DNA of 26,676 bases. Origin: a virus. The notes below the pieces were generated by a model. It saw only the letters and a program-made list of their open reading frames with translations, was not told where the DNA came from and made no database searches. Position 1 is the stretch's first letter; the number at the start of each line of letters is the position of its first letter. The stretch is from positions 1 to 26,676 of the IMG/VR virus record IMGVR_UViG_3300000117_000195; one strand, given 5' to 3'. This document shows, piece after piece, positions 1 to 7,842 of this stretch. A program made the translations under genes and the position numbers.

Positions 1-2
1 GA

Positions 3-8
3 TATAAT
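3..8 (+). promoter_or_regulatory. possible -10 box, rest outside window
   Basis: A perfect TATAAT lies at bases 3-8; any -35 element would lie left of the window. Its distance to the AGGAAG ribosome binding site (35-40) and TTG start (49) of the terminase gene resembles the other promoters here. A chance match inside coding sequence is quite possible, because the terminase frame is open through it. Confidence 0.2.
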
Positions 9-48
9 CTCTGATTATATTTGTGATTACACACAGGAAGACAAGTTT

Positions 49-1281
49 TTGAAGTTGCCTATCGATCCTTATTTGGACTTGCTAGGTATTACACCACTAC
101 CTTCCCAGACAGCGATCATTAATGCTATTAATAGCCCTAAATATCGATTTGTCTGTGCGGCTGTTTCTCGTAGACAGGGAAAGACTTACATTGCCAATAT
201 TATTGGACAACTAGTATCTCTTATTCCTAATTCTAACATTCTAATTATGTCGCCTAACTATGCTTTGTCGCAAATATCTTTCGACTTGCAAAGAACACTG
301 ATTAAACATTTTGATCTTGAAGTAGTCAAAGATAATGCAAAAGATAAAGTTATAGAACTATCGAACGGATCTACTGTGCGTATGGGGTCAGTGAATCAAG
401 TTGACTCCTGTGTAGGTAGATCCTACGATTTGATTATTTTTGATGAAGCAGCTCTTGCCGATGGTAGGGATGCTTTTAATGTGGCACTGAGACCCACGCT
501 TGACAAAGACAACTCCAAAGCAATTTTTATTTCTACTCCTCGTGGAAAAAACAACTGGTTCTCAGAGTTTTTTCATAGAGGCTTTGATCCTGAGTTTCCT
601 GAGTGGGCATCTATTCGTGCCACTTACAAATCAAACCCCCGAATGTCCGAACTAGATATAGCAGAAGCCCGTAAGAGCATGTCTGAGGCCGAATTTCGTC
701 AAGAATATGAGGCTGACTTTAATACTTACGAAGGCCAGGTCTGGAGCTATAACTACGAAGAATGTACGGGGTCGTTCCAAGATATGGATATGAGCAAGAT
801 GGATGTCTTTGCAGGACTTGACGTAGGGTATAGAGATCCTACTGCTCTGTGTGTAATTGCCTATGACTGGGACGAAGAAAAGTATTACTTAGTAGACGAG
901 TATTTAGATGCAGAGCGTACCACCGAGCAACATGCAGGAGAAATACAAAGACTCATAGATAAGTGGGATATTGACTACATATTTATTGACTCTGCTGCAC
1001 AGCAAACTCGTTTTGACTTTGCCCAAAATTATGATATTAGCACTAACAATGCCAAAAAATCCGTCCTAGATGGAATTGCTCATGTAGAAGGAATTGTAGA
1101 TAACGATAAGTTGCATGTTGATCAAGACTGCAAAGAAACTCTAGCAGCACTAGATCAGTATCAGTGGGACCCCAACCCTAACCTTCTTAAAGAAAAGCCA
1201 AAACATAATAAAGCTTCGCACATGGCAGATGCTCTCAGATACGCTTTATACTCATTTGAAACATCAAACAGTGGCTTTTAA
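49..1281 (+). CDS. terL: terminase large subunit (packaging ATPase and nuclease)
   Basis: Motor that drives phage DNA into the prohead through the portal and cuts the concatemer. Visible motifs are an adenine-contact region PLPSQ (16-20), Walker A SRRQGKT (40-46), Walker B LIIFDEA (128-134, with D132 and E133), a coupling motif STPRG (162-166), and an RNase H-like nuclease with acidic residues D258 (GLDVGYRDP), D314 (FIDSAA) and D394 (HMADALRYA). At 410 residues it has both domains, at the short end of the family. The start used is TTG with AGGAAG 8 bases upstream. The frame is open back to base 1 and reads plausibly (YTQEDKFLKLP), so the true start may lie outside the window. No small terminase gene is visible; it would be to the left. 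The product is certain, the start is not. Confidence 0.93.
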   Translation: MKLPIDPYLDLLGITPLPSQTAIINAINSPKYRFVCAAVSRRQGKTYIANIIGQLVSLIPNSNILIMSPNYALSQISFDLQRTLIKHFDLEVVKDNAKDKVIELSNGSTVRMGSVNQVDSCVGRSYDLIIFDEAALADGRDAFNVALRPTLDKDNSKAIFISTPRGKNNWFSEFFHRGFDPEFPEWASIRATYKSNPRMSELDIAEARKSMSEAEFRQEYEADFNTYEGQVWSYNYEECTGSFQDMDMSKMDVFAGLDVGYRDPTALCVIAYDWDEEKYYLVDEYLDAERTTEQHAGEIQRLIDKWDIDYIFIDSAAQQTRFDFAQNYDISTNNAKKSVLDGIAHVEGIVDNDKLHVDQDCKETLAALDQYQWDPNPNLLKEKPKHNKASHMADALRYALYSFETSNSGF

Positions 1282-1304
1282 TGACACCATCTTAAAAATA
1301 ATAT

Positions 1305-1333
1305 TTGACATGGTACCCCAAACTCGATATAAT
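1305..1333 (+). promoter_or_regulatory. consensus housekeeping promoter before HNH gene
   Basis: TTGACA at 1305-1310 and TATAAT at 1328-1333 are separated by exactly 17 bases; both hexamers match the sigma-70 consensus perfectly. It lies in the 66-base gap between terL and the HNH gene. Transcription is expected to begin near 1340, only about 8 bases before the ATG at 1348. It would drive the HNH, portal and capsid genes. Confidence 0.8.
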
Positions 1334-1347
1334 TCTGGTATTAGAAA

Positions 1348-1710
1348 ATGGATTTAAAAAGAGACGTTGTAAAATACATAAGAGATAAAGCAAAAAATGC
1401 TTATGAAAAAGGCACTGAGTGCGAAATTTGTGGATCAAAAGTAAAATTAGACTTTCACCACTATTATACTCTTAGCCCATTGGTTCATACTTATATAGCA
1501 AAAAACCAATTAGATCCAAAAAATATTTTATCTTTTAGAGATGAATTTATATATAAGCATAGAGAAGAACTTTACAAACATACAGTTACTCTTTGCCATG
1601 AGCACCACTTACAGCTGCACTCCATTTACGGAAGAAACCCGGGACTAGGTACTGCTAATAAGCAAAAGAACTGGGTAAAAATACAAAGAGAAAAACATGG
1701 CATGGTATGA
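1348..1710 (+). CDS. HNH endonuclease, probably packaging-associated
   Basis: A 120-residue protein with an HNH/treble-clef pattern: CEIC (C25, C28), then DFHHYY (H37, H38), and a final CHEHHLQLH (C83, H84, H86, H87, H91). The cysteine pairs probably hold a structural zinc and the histidines a catalytic metal. The distance between the DFHH and CHEHH motifs is rather long, about 45 residues. HNH proteins beside terminase genes are known to assist DNA cleavage during packaging in HK97-like phages, and the position between terL and portal suggests that role; a homing endonuclease is the main alternative. No Shine-Dalgarno sequence precedes the ATG, and the predicted transcript start leaves almost no leader. 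The 3' end overlaps the portal gene by 14 bases. Confidence 0.82.
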   Translation: MDLKRDVVKYIRDKAKNAYEKGTECEICGSKVKLDFHHYYTLSPLVHTYIAKNQLDPKNILSFRDEFIYKHREELYKHTVTLCHEHHLQLHSIYGRNPGLGTANKQKNWVKIQREKHGMV

Positions 1711-2893
1711 TAGAGTATTAGGACGAAAGCCGGAGGTAGAGGAAAAACTTAACCCTGCTCAACCCTATTATGACCATAAAATAGATTCCTCTAGAGAGTT
1801 TATATTTAACTACGAAAGAGCCTACGAAGAACTAGAAATAGTAAATAGAGGCGTTAATCTTATTGTAGATGATGCTTCAGAGATACCTATTTCAGTAGGC
1901 CCAGGTATTCAAGGACTGCAAAGTGTTACAAAAGGGGTAAAGCGCTCCAGAGTAGCTCTTTTACTTAATAAAGAGCCCAACCCTTTTCAAGATATTAGTA
2001 GTTTTAGAAGAAATCTTATAACAGACTTTCTACTGGATGGAAATATTTTTATTTATTTTGATGGAGTTCACTTATACCATCTTCCGGCGAATAAAGTCAC
2101 AATTCATGCGAGTGACACTACTTATATAGAGAAGTATACTTTTAATGAAACTATCTCTTATAGGCCGAGTGAAATTATACACGTTAAAGATAATTCTTTT
2201 TACTCTATCTATAGAGGGATTTCACGGCTTAAGCCTGCATTACGGACAATGATATTAATGTCTCGTATGAGACAATTTCAGGATAACTTTTTCAAAAATG
2301 GAGCAGTACCTGGATTGGTACTTAAATCCCCTAATACTTTATCTGAAAAAATTAAAGAGCGAATGATACAGTCATGGACAGCTCGATACAGTCCAGACTC
2401 TGGAGGTAAAAGACCCCTAATCCTGGATGGAGGTATAGAACTGGATAAAGTTTCAAATGTAAACTTTAAAGAATTGGACTTTCAAACAGCAATAGCTGAA
2501 AATGAAAAGATTATTCTAAAAGCTCTAGGCGTACCTCCTATTATGCTAGACTCTGGTAATAATGCAAATATCAGACCTAACATGAGAATGTACTATCTTG
2601 AAACTGTCTTACCTATAGTTAGAAAGATAAATTTTGCAGCAGAAAGATACTTTGGTTATCATCTGTCAGAGGATATTACAGATATTCCGGCTCTACAGCC
2701 TGAATTACGAGATGCTGCGGCTTTTTATACTTCTTTAGTAAATGGAGGAGTCATCTCTCCAAATGAAGCTAGAGAAAGGCTGGGTATGGATCGTATAGAG
2801 GGACATGATGATATACGAGTTCCTGCTAATATTGCAGGCAGCGCTACAGACCCCTTAGAAGGGGGAAGACCCCAAGACGGAGGAGAAGAGTAA
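1697..2893 (+). CDS. portal protein (HK97-type)
   Basis: Forms the ring at one capsid vertex through which DNA enters and leaves and to which the connector and tail attach. At 398 residues it has the length and layout of the HK97 gp3-like portal family: an N-terminal head domain (ERAYEELEIVNRGVNLIVDD at about 41-60), a central part with HLPANKVTI and IIHVKDNSFYSIYRGIS, and a helical part with KIILKALGVPPIML followed by the NGGVISPNEARERLGMD region near residues 350-370. The C-terminus is acidic and glycine-rich. The ATG at 1697 lies inside the end of the HNH gene, so translation is probably coupled. The next gene starts immediately after its stop codon. Assignment rests on recognisable family motifs and position before the protease and capsid genes. 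Confidence 0.9.
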   Translation: MAWYDRVLGRKPEVEEKLNPAQPYYDHKIDSSREFIFNYERAYEELEIVNRGVNLIVDDASEIPISVGPGIQGLQSVTKGVKRSRVALLLNKEPNPFQDISSFRRNLITDFLLDGNIFIYFDGVHLYHLPANKVTIHASDTTYIEKYTFNETISYRPSEIIHVKDNSFYSIYRGISRLKPALRTMILMSRMRQFQDNFFKNGAVPGLVLKSPNTLSEKIKERMIQSWTARYSPDSGGKRPLILDGGIELDKVSNVNFKELDFQTAIAENEKIILKALGVPPIMLDSGNNANIRPNMRMYYLETVLPIVRKINFAAERYFGYHLSEDITDIPALQPELRDAAAFYTSLVNGGVISPNEARERLGMDRIEGHDDIRVPANIAGSATDPLEGGRPQDGGEE

Positions 2894-3208
2894 ATGGCAG
2901 TTCGTCAAAAGCAGACAATATTGAATACTGCATACAAGCAATTTAAAGAGTTTGAACTACCTTTAGATATAGAGTATAAAAATTATGTTGATATTGTTGG
3001 CCCAGGCCAGGCAATTCACCCTATTTCCGTAAAGAGGAGTTTTAAAAGCTGGAAGTATATTCTTCACGCTTTAAGACTAAACTATCCTGAGCTTTCACAG
3101 GCTCCAGTTGTAGTTTCGGAGCCTCCTGCTCCAGAGCCAAAAAGTGACCCTTTAACGGCTCTGAGCAAAGCTGCTGTACCCACAGCAGATCTTGAGAGTG
3201 ATGAGTAA
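2894..3208 (+). CDS. small unknown protein between portal and protease
   Basis: I do not recognise this 104-residue protein. The first 75 residues are mixed and basic-aromatic (FKSWKYILHALRLNYPEL) and could form a small helical domain. The last 30 are proline- and acid-rich (EPPAPEPKSDP) and likely disordered. It begins directly after the portal stop codon and ends in a UAAUG overlap with the protease-capsid gene, so it is co-translated with the head genes. The codon pattern and tight packing support a real gene. A head-assembly or packaging accessory role is inferred from position only. Confidence 0.75.
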   Translation: MAVRQKQTILNTAYKQFKEFELPLDIEYKNYVDIVGPGQAIHPISVKRSFKSWKYILHALRLNYPELSQAPVVVSEPPAPEPKSDPLTALSKAAVPTADLESDE

Positions 3209-5262
3209 TGAATAAAATTTTTAACCTCACCTCTACTTTTAAATCCCATGCAGCCGATGATGGCTCTGTCACAATTAAAGGTATGGCAAGTACCGTTGAT
3301 TTTGACCGTGCAGGAGATTCGATTTCTGCGGAAGCATGGACAAAAGGTGGATTAAAGAATTTTGAAAAGAATCCTATTATTCTTTTCAACCATGATTATG
3401 ACCGACCAATTGGTCGGGCCACAGGCCTAAAAGCAACAGAAAATGGTCTAGAGTTAGAAGCAAAAATTAGCAAATCTGCACCTGCTAATGTTTGCGAATT
3501 AGTTAAAGAAGGTATCCTTGGAGCATTTTCTGTTGGTTTCCGAGTCAAGGATGCTGATTATCTATCGGAAACTGACGGACTAAAGATAAAGGACGCTGAG
3601 TTGTTTGAAGTATCGGTTGTATCCGTTCCTTGCAATCAAGAGGCTACTTTCTCACTAGCGAAATCTTTTGACTCTATGGATGAGTATGAAGAATTCAAGA
3701 AAACTTTCACAAATCGTGTAGATCTAGCCGGTCAGACTCTGGCTAAAGACGAAGTTAATACTTCTAGCGTAGCTAGTGATACACCGGACGGAACCGAAGA
3801 GGTTCAAAAGGAGATCCAAATGTCTGAAGTTAATACTCCAGAAATCGACTTGGAAGCATTTGCTAAGAAAGTAGCAGAAGAAACTGCTGCAAAGATTGCA
3901 ATGAAGCAAGCCGAACAAAAAGCTGCGGATGAAGCCGTAGCACAAGAACTTGCTGAAAAAGCTCAAGCTGAAGCTGAAGCAAAAACTCAACAAGAAGAGC
4001 AAGTTAAAAGCGCAGTAGTAACTGCGGTTGAGACGGGCGCAGAAAAACTAATGGCCGACGTAGAGAAGAAGCTGTTTGAAAAAGATGCCCAAATCGAAGA
4101 AGTTGTTCTTCAGCATCAAAAAGAACTTCAAGAGAAATCTGAAGAAATCACCAAGATGCGTGAATCTAAGCGTGTTTTTACGGATCGTAACGTTAGCCGT
4201 TCCGATGCTATCCAAAAGAATAGCAAAGAACTTATGTATGCGCACCTTTTGGGTGTTATGACCAACAAAGGTTGGGAAACTGCATACGCTAAAGACGTTA
4301 TGGAAAAAGCCGGTCTTGAGTGGGACTCTGGTCTAGGTAGTGTAACTACTGGTGCTCCTGATATTGCTCAGGGTGTATCTACTCAAATCGAGCAGGAAAT
4401 CATGCTTGAGCTTAGACTGGCCCAAGCTTTCCGTGAAATTACCATTAACTCTGCTACTCAAGTGTTGCCTATCCAAACGGATGCACTGCCCGCAACTTGG
4501 GGCTCTAACACTGTAGCTGGTGGTAACTTGACTAACCGTCCTCAAATTGATGCAAATCAATTTAACGCTCGTCAAGTAATCTTGAAGGCTACGCGTCTTG
4601 TTTCTACTACGTTCATGGATAATGACGTTGATGAGCAAGTACTTGTTAACCTAATGCCTATGTTGACCGAATCTGTTGCTCGTGCTCACGCTCGCGCAGT
4701 TGATGCCTCCATTCTTAATGGTACGGCTGGCGGCAACGAAGGTTTTGATGGCTTGGAAGCTCTTGCAGGCAGCAACTTAGTATCAGCTCTTGATCTGGAT
4801 GCAACCGGCGGTACTGACTCAGCCGTAACCGCAGCAGAATTTCTTGCTGCTCGTAAGCTGATGGGTAAGTATGGCATGAATCCTTCTGATTTGGTCTACA
4901 TCGTTTCCCAGAAGCGTTACTATGATCTTATTGCCGATGCTGGCTTTGCTGATATTACTGATGTCGGCTCCGATATCGCTACCAAGATCATCGGTTCAGT
5001 AGGTGCAATCTACGGTACTCCTGTAGTTGTATCCGACGCTCTGGAAGGTGACGGCACGGATGGAAACTCTATCGGTTACGCAGTTAACGTTCGTAACCAT
5101 GTTATCCCACGTCTGCGCGGTGTAGCGGTAGAGCAGGACTATGAAGTTCTAAATCAGCGACGCGTAATTGTTGCTAGCCAATCTCTTGGCTTCAACCAGC
5201 TTGTCCCTAACAACGGTACTACTGACGTATCTGTTGTTAAACTGGTTCGTACTGACGCCTAA
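3208..5262 (+). CDS. prohead protease fused to major capsid protein
   Basis: A 684-residue single frame combining two proteins that are separate in HK97. Residues 1-150 are an S78-type prohead protease with the expected triad: H62 (FNHDYDRPIG), S108 (GAFSVGF) and E134 (ELFEVSVVSVP). Residues 160-205 are an acidic linker. Residues 206-325 form an alanine/glutamate/lysine-rich coiled-coil region that matches the scaffolding delta domain of HK97 capsid proteins. From about residue 335 onward is the HK97-fold capsid protein. In the family the protease digests the delta domain and itself after the shell forms; cleavage near residues 320-340 is inferred. An in-frame ATG at 3820 (M205) has AAGGAG six bases upstream, so a protease-free 480-residue capsid precursor can be made in excess. 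Arginine is almost all CGN in the capsid part, as in highly expressed genes. A terminator follows. Confidence 0.93.
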   Translation: MNKIFNLTSTFKSHAADDGSVTIKGMASTVDFDRAGDSISAEAWTKGGLKNFEKNPIILFNHDYDRPIGRATGLKATENGLELEAKISKSAPANVCELVKEGILGAFSVGFRVKDADYLSETDGLKIKDAELFEVSVVSVPCNQEATFSLAKSFDSMDEYEEFKKTFTNRVDLAGQTLAKDEVNTSSVASDTPDGTEEVQKEIQMSEVNTPEIDLEAFAKKVAEETAAKIAMKQAEQKAADEAVAQELAEKAQAEAEAKTQQEEQVKSAVVTAVETGAEKLMADVEKKLFEKDAQIEEVVLQHQKELQEKSEEITKMRESKRVFTDRNVSRSDAIQKNSKELMYAHLLGVMTNKGWETAYAKDVMEKAGLEWDSGLGSVTTGAPDIAQGVSTQIEQEIMLELRLAQAFREITINSATQVLPIQTDALPATWGSNTVAGGNLTNRPQIDANQFNARQVILKATRLVSTTFMDNDVDEQVLVNLMPMLTESVARAHARAVDASILNGTAGGNEGFDGLEALAGSNLVSALDLDATGGTDSAVTAAEFLAARKLMGKYGMNPSDLVYIVSQKRYYDLIADAGFADITDVGSDIATKIIGSVGAIYGTPVVVSDALEGDGTDGNSIGYAVNVRNHVIPRLRGVAVEQDYEVLNQRRVIVASQSLGFNQLVPNNGTTDVSVVKLVRTDA
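3806..3822 (+). promoter_or_regulatory. internal ribosome binding site and ATG inside protease-capsid gene
   Basis: AAAAGGAGA at 3806-3814 contains a full AAGGAG, followed after six bases by an in-frame ATG at 3820-3822. The position is exactly between the protease and the delta domain. The fusion's own start at 3208 has only weak purine-rich sequence upstream and depends on UAAUG coupling. This site probably sets a high ratio of capsid subunit to protease. Confidence 0.75.
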
Positions 5263-5284
5263 TTTTTAATTAGGAGATATAAAC

Positions 5285-5311
5285 TGGGGCGGTTCGCCGC
5301 CCCAAGTTTTT
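5285..5311 (+). terminator. intrinsic terminator after capsid gene
   Basis: A perfect stem GGGGCGG (5286-5292) / CCGCCCC (5297-5303) closes a TTCG tetraloop, with one more T-A pair below it, and a run of five T follows at 5307-5311. It lies 22 bases after the capsid stop and only 12 bases before the next start codon. No promoter is visible after it, so it is probably leaky, letting a fraction of transcripts reach the connector genes. Confidence 0.88.
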
Positions 5312-5323
5312 ACTAATATACTT

Positions 5324-5905
5324 ATGGCAGATTTAATTACATTAGCGCAGTATAAAGAGGCAGAGGGTATGTCTAATCCTAAGGATGATCTGCGTATCCA
5401 AACTCTCATTCCTTCTATAAGTGAATTAGTAAAGACTTATTGTGGTAATTCTTTTGTTGATTTTTTCTCTAGTAATAAAGTAGAGGAATTCTCTATTAAC
5501 TGGGGTACTCATGTTGTTCAGCTTACAGAGAGTCCTGTAAATTCAATTGTATCCGTAGAGACAAGAGATTCTGTGACAGAAAGTTACACTACTCTTGCAA
5601 GTACGGATTATTATTTAGACTCAGATACAGATAGTGTTTTCTATGTTTTAGGTAGTGGTTACAGAAATTGGCCTAAAGGAGCTGGCTCTGTAAAAGTAAC
5701 TTATACTGCAGGCTATGCTACTTTGCCTACAGATCTTAAACTGGCAGTAATTGATTTAATTACATATTATTTTAAGAGAGAACATAGAGAAAGAAAAACT
5801 CTAGGAGGAGCATCTATACAAAATTCTGCTACTACTAGTGTTGCAGGAAACGTGGGCTTTCCAGACCATATAAAAAGAGTTTTAGACTTATATAAAAACT
5901 TCTAA
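5324..5905 (+). CDS. head-tail connector (HK97 gp6-like adaptor)
   Basis: A 193-residue protein matching the phage connector family that docks under the portal. The N-terminal helices (LITLAQYKEAEGM, RIQTLIPSISELVKTYCG) carry the usual start of gp6/gp15-like adaptors. A beta-rich middle ends in VKVTYTAGYATLPTDLKLAVIDLITYY (about 124-150), the typical helix that follows the G-Y-x-x-x-P motif. The ATG has no Shine-Dalgarno sequence and sits 12 bases after a terminator U-tract, so expression should be much lower than capsid, fitting a 12-copy ring. Its 3' end forms a UAAUG overlap with the next gene. Confidence 0.85.
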   Translation: MADLITLAQYKEAEGMSNPKDDLRIQTLIPSISELVKTYCGNSFVDFFSSNKVEEFSINWGTHVVQLTESPVNSIVSVETRDSVTESYTTLASTDYYLDSDTDSVFYVLGSGYRNWPKGAGSVKVTYTAGYATLPTDLKLAVIDLITYYFKREHRERKTLGGASIQNSATTSVAGNVGFPDHIKRVLDLYKNF

Positions 5906-7329
5906 TGAGTAAGTCTTCTATAAGAAAAAATATATCGAATCAGTTATTAAAGAAACTGAGTGCAGAAGAGAATACAAGAGTAAGAAAGTCTTTGCAGAGA
6001 TCTGGACGTCCTCAAGTATTGTTCCTAGAGGATCTTAGCTTTGTTAATGAATCAATAAAAGAGCTAAATAAACGACACGGAGAAAGATTAGGTAAGTTAA
6101 ATACTATTAGACCGACTAAGTCCATGTTAACTTATGCTCGATCTCAGGCCAAAGTATTACAAGATAAATTTATTTCAAATAATTATTTTCATACAAAAGG
6201 GTCTCAGACAATTGAAAACACTCTTGCGGGACGTACTATAAAAGAACGCGACCCAAGAACTTTTAAATTAATTCTAGAAGGGAAAGCTTTTGTTGTTCCT
6301 TCTTTTGGCTCGCTATCTAGGCTTAAACGAAAAATTATTGAGCACGTAGTTGAAGGTACCGAAGATCAGCTAAAAAAGCTAAAATCTTCGGTGGATAGAG
6401 GGCACGGAGCAGGACGAGGTTCTCCTGTTTCTAACCTTACGATACAACAAGGATTACAGCAAGCTAGCACTATTGCAGATGATCCCGAAACAGCACTTCA
6501 GATAGGGCAGGATCTAAGAAGCTACCTTAGTACAAAAGTAGAAGAAGGAGAGCTCGATGTCGGAGCCCTTACTGAAATAGATGCTGTATTGTTAGAGTAT
6601 GACTCTAATGTCACGAAAACAAAAGGGGTATCTGCAAATTATATTCCTTATATTACTTATCAGAATAAGTATCAAAATAGAGGAATAGATGCAGCCAGGG
6701 AAAAGCAAACCCTAAAGTTAGTAAGACAGTATTTTGAAGAAATAGGAATACAGAAACTTATAGATGTTGAAGGCTCTAGCTCTATTAGAGATAAAACTTT
6801 TTCCGTACTTGTAGAGCCTATTGTTAATGTAAAAATAAAAGACAAAAAAGTAAAGATAGATAAGAAAATAAATCCTAGAAAAGTTAAGCTAAAAACAGAA
6901 GGATTTATTAAAGAGCGCACTAAGAAGTCCTCAAGCAAAGGCGGAGTGAAAAGACGCAAAAAGACCTTAGCTACATCTGCGCCTTTACAGACTCGGGCCA
7001 CACAAAGCTCCGCTTCTTTAGCAAATATTTTAGGAGTTCTTAATGCTAGGCTTCCTGATACGGTTTTATCAAATATGGGACCGCCAGGACTAGAGAATAG
7101 AACAGGAAGATTTGCAGCTAGCGTTAAAGCAACAGATGTTTCTTTAACAAAACAAGGCTTTCCTAGTGTAGGGTATACTTATAGAAAAGATCCATACCAA
7201 GTGTATGAAACTACAAGTGGCAGTAGATTTTCTGACTCGAATAGAGATCCTAGACCTCTTATTGATAAGTCTATTAGAGAGATAATGGCTCAATACTTTT
7301 TAGGAAGAATATATACTAGGAGACAATAA
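5905..7329 (+). CDS. large neck or head-tail joining structural protein
   Basis: A 474-residue protein much longer than usual neck proteins. The last 80 or so residues (from about 392: GLENRTGRFAASV, then a short beta stretch VGYTYRKDPYQVYE, and a helix DKSIREIMAQYFLGR) resemble the HK97 gp10-like tail-completion or head-closure fold. The first 390 residues are unfamiliar: basic, helix-rich, with a lysine-rich linker near 310-355. It lies between the connector and tail-terminator genes, with UAAUG overlaps on both sides. A neck role is inferred from position and the C-terminal resemblance. Arginine codons are mainly AGA, unlike the capsid gene. Confidence 0.65.
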   Translation: MSKSSIRKNISNQLLKKLSAEENTRVRKSLQRSGRPQVLFLEDLSFVNESIKELNKRHGERLGKLNTIRPTKSMLTYARSQAKVLQDKFISNNYFHTKGSQTIENTLAGRTIKERDPRTFKLILEGKAFVVPSFGSLSRLKRKIIEHVVEGTEDQLKKLKSSVDRGHGAGRGSPVSNLTIQQGLQQASTIADDPETALQIGQDLRSYLSTKVEEGELDVGALTEIDAVLLEYDSNVTKTKGVSANYIPYITYQNKYQNRGIDAAREKQTLKLVRQYFEEIGIQKLIDVEGSSSIRDKTFSVLVEPIVNVKIKDKKVKIDKKINPRKVKLKTEGFIKERTKKSSSKGGVKRRKKTLATSAPLQTRATQSSASLANILGVLNARLPDTVLSNMGPPGLENRTGRFAASVKATDVSLTKQGFPSVGYTYRKDPYQVYETTSGSRFSDSNRDPRPLIDKSIREIMAQYFLGRIYTRRQ

Positions 7330-7781
7330 TGGCAGCAAGAGATTATACCTCCAGGCGTTCTAATATTATAGAAGCTTTAGTAACTAAACTAAAAGATATT
7401 AATGGAGCAGGACAGTTTTTAGTAGACTTAGACGGAAATGTATTTCCTAGACTATTGTTCTGGGATGAGGTAGAAGATTTTCCTGCAGTTCATTTGAATG
7501 CTGGAAGCGAGACTCGTCAATATCAGGGCGGTGGTTATAAAGATAGATTTTTATCTGTAACTATTCGCTGCTATGTTAACGAAGAAGAGGCTCAAGAAGC
7601 TCTAAATGCGTTAATGGAAGATATAGAAACTGTTTTAGAGGAAAACTCAAATTTACAGTATTCTGATAAGCAGAATAACTTATTTAGAACACAACAAATT
7701 TCCGTAATCAGTATAGATACTGATGAGGGAGTATTAGAACCTCTAGGTGTTGGAGAAATGCTAATAGAGGTTCGATATTAG
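7329..7781 (+). CDS. tail terminator / tail completion protein
   Basis: A 150-residue protein with the layout of the gpU/SPP1 gp17-like tail terminator family. An N-terminal helix (RRSNIIEALVTKLKDI) is followed by a strand with FPAVHLNAGSET, a strand RFLSVTIRCYVN, a helix EEAQEALNALMEDIETVLEE, and a final strand. Such proteins form a hexameric ring that caps the finished tail and joins it to the head. The position just before the tail tube gene is the usual one. It starts by UAAUG overlap with the neck gene. Confidence 0.8.
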   Translation: MAARDYTSRRSNIIEALVTKLKDINGAGQFLVDLDGNVFPRLLFWDEVEDFPAVHLNAGSETRQYQGGGYKDRFLSVTIRCYVNEEEAQEALNALMEDIETVLEENSNLQYSDKQNNLFRTQQISVISIDTDEGVLEPLGVGEMLIEVRY

Positions 7782-7842
7782 AAAATACTGGCACGAACAA
7801 ATGTTCACGTCCAAGTCTTTTCAAGATTCATAGGAGAAAACT

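Noticed and set aside
401-430. TTGACT with a TACGAT-like -10 inside terL
   Set aside because: The -10 match is poor and it lies inside a conserved coding region; a chance match.
3724-4002. Minus-strand frame of 92 residues opposite the delta domain
   Set aside because: Rich in Phe, Leu, Ser and Cys as expected from the complement of Glu/Lys/Ala-rich coiled-coil coding; a shadow.
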